Source: CAYMAX01 sp964388595 (GTDB lineage: Bacteria; Bacteroidota; Bacteroidia; Bacteroidales; UBA932). From it: 22,986 nt of DNA. The stretch spans positions 1 through 22,986 of the forward strand of contig CAYMAX010000023.1 in the NCBI GenBank assembly GCA_964388595.1, in the 5' to 3' direction. Under the pieces are notes generated by a model. It searched no databases. It was not told where the DNA came from and worked only from the letters and a program-made list of their open reading frames with translations. The position numbers and the translations under genes were made by a program. This document shows, piece after piece, positions 22,440 to 22,986 of the stretch; position 1 is the stretch's first letter, and the number at the start of each line of letters is the position of its first letter.

Positions 22440-22479
22440 GATCGCCCACGATAATCTGGTCTTGGTCGCCCACGGCAAT
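22440..22479. repeat. Two copies of a 16-nt motif, period 24
   Basis: GATCGCCCACGATAAT (22440-22455) and GGTCGCCCACGGCAAT (22464-22479) match at 13 of 16 positions. A small inverted repeat TCAATC-GCT-GATTGA (22427-22441) precedes them. Confidence 0.6.
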
Positions 22480-22607
22480 TGATTCTTCGAGGCTCGACTC
22501 TTCGCTCGCCAGTCTCAGAATTCAATCTGCCGATGGGCTGATGGGTCAGTCAATGATGTATAATTATCTTGAGCGAGTCTCTCTGCAGGTGATATTTATG
22601 GCGGATA

Positions 22608-22651
22608 TGCCTCTGAGGTGCAAAACATAAACATTTTGCTACTCAGGGGCA
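22608..22651. repeat. Large stem-loop with GTGCAAA core
   Basis: TGCCTCTGAG (22608-22617) pairs with CTCAGGGGCA (22642-22651) through 10 pairs, one of them G-U on the plus strand. A small internal mismatch follows, then GCAAAA pairs with TTTTGC around the loop CATAAACA. There is no T run after it, so it is not a standard terminator. Confidence 0.75.
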
Positions 22652-22683
22652 TAGGGCCTCACTTCCGTACTTTGATGTACGAC

Positions 22684-22719
22684 CTCCGTGCACAAAACAT
22701 CAAAATTTTGTGCACAGAG
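22684..22719. repeat. Large stem-loop with GTGCACAAAA core
   Basis: GTGCACAAAA (22688-22697) and TTTTGTGCAC (22706-22715) are perfect 10-bp inverted repeats with loop CATCAAAA. Flanking CTCC and AGAG extend the stem to 14 pairs if read from the minus strand (one G-U). A smaller hairpin CGTAC-TTTGAT-GTACG lies just upstream at about 22667-22682. Confidence 0.8.
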
Positions 22720-22770
22720 CCTCGAAAAGTGTGTTCGTGGGCATGCTCGCGCCTTTTATACCCTCCACGA

Positions 22771-22785
22771 CCCTCCTGAGGAGGG
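22771..22785. repeat. GC-rich palindrome
   Basis: CCCTCCT-G-AGGAGGG is a perfect 7+1+7 palindrome. It is nested in an outer inverted repeat CGACCC (22768-22773) / GGGTCG (22794-22799), so alternative folds are possible. No T run follows on either strand. Confidence 0.65.
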
Positions 22786-22876
22786 CCATTCGGGGTCGCT
22801 TGTTCGAGTGAGCTTCGTTGAAAGGGAGGTAAAAAGGAAAAGCAATAATCGCTGAAACCTTGCAATGGAAGTAAAT

Positions 22877-22906
22877 AAAAAAAAGGTTACCATTTCTGAT
22901 AACCTT

Positions 22907-22907
<1 letters not shown>
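22877..22907 (-). terminator. Intrinsic terminator of tRNA-Gly
   Basis: On the minus strand AAAGGTTATC pairs with GGTAACCTTT (10 pairs, one wobble) around loop AGAAAT, followed by a run of eight T. It starts on the last base of the encoded CCA, directly downstream of the tRNA. Confidence 0.9.
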
Positions 22908-22982
<75 letters not shown>

Positions 22983-22986
22983 GTTT

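Larger units (their letters stand above)
22242..22906. other. 665-nt gene-free repeat mosaic
   Basis: I find no credible coding sequence here on either strand; open frames lack family features and are built from repeats. It holds the tail of the 27-nt repeat, a duplicated 52-nt unit, a 24-nt-period repeat, two large stem-loops, a GC-rich palindrome and the tRNA terminator. The stretch 22480-22607 shows no repeat I can define. The two ends differ sharply in character from the coding DNA around them. Confidence 0.75.

Noticed and set aside
22224..22479. Possible CRISPR array
   Set aside because: Copies are few, degenerate and directly abutting with no unique spacers; no cas genes nearby.

Overview
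The window looks like a chromosomal segment of a Bacteroidota bacterium, most likely order Bacteroidales and an anaerobe. Support comes from several Bacteroidota-restricted families (DUF4294, DUF3098, DUF4270 and BACON-domain lipoproteins), two promoters that fit the Bacteroidetes consensus TTTG-N19-TAnnTTTG, absence of Shine-Dalgarno sequences before most starts, and an oxygen-sensitive glycyl-radical enzyme. I cannot name a genus. A run of exactly 100 N at 5987-6086 shows this is a draft scaffold.

Layout. (1) 1-1582, minus strand: a ribosomal-protein cluster rplP-rpmC-rpsQ-rplN-rplX (rplX runs off the left edge), driven by its own consensus promoter and a short structured leader. rpsC, the usual gene before rplP, is not there. 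(2) 1704-5010, minus: a glycyl-radical enzyme with the trans-4-hydroxy-L-proline dehydratase (HypD) residue set, overlapping its radical-SAM activase. (3) 5228-5896, plus: a DUF4294 protein divergent from hypD. (4) 5900-9213, minus: a tightly packed cell-envelope operon ftsX - DUF3098 - uppP - lpxH - formylglycine-generating-enzyme-like protein; the last gene contains the N gap. (5) 9312-11511, plus: a one-lobe glycogen-synthase-like protein overlapping a DUF4270 lipoprotein. (6) 11501-13004, minus: fabF and acpP. (7) 13134-14613, plus: purN followed by a lipoprotein made only of three BACON repeats.

(8) 14631-21575, plus: a complete drug-efflux-type operon. A perfect promoter and an inverted-repeat operator precede a TetR regulator, then a TolC-type outer-membrane channel, a lipoprotein HlyD-type adaptor, two separate ABC ATPases and two ABC-2 permeases (YbhFSR-like organisation). 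Most genes overlap by 4-8 nt. Together they would form a tripartite ATP-driven exporter repressed by the TetR protein. The two ATPases are complementarily degenerate, predicting one dead and one live ATP site. A four-copy 19-nt tandem repeat, each copy beginning with ATG, spans the junction between them. (9) 21597-22241: a rhomboid protease whose stop codon lies inside a degenerate tandem repeat. (10) 22242-22906: a 665-nt gene-free tract built of several repeat families, including four stem-loops sharing a GTGCAAA/TTTGCAC core. (11) 22907-22982, minus: tRNA-Gly(GCC) with a strong terminator.

No phage, transposase, CRISPR or known defence genes are visible. The most unusual signals are the 19-nt ATG repeat array, the repeat mosaic beside the tRNA, and the independent promoter/leader of the rplP cluster.
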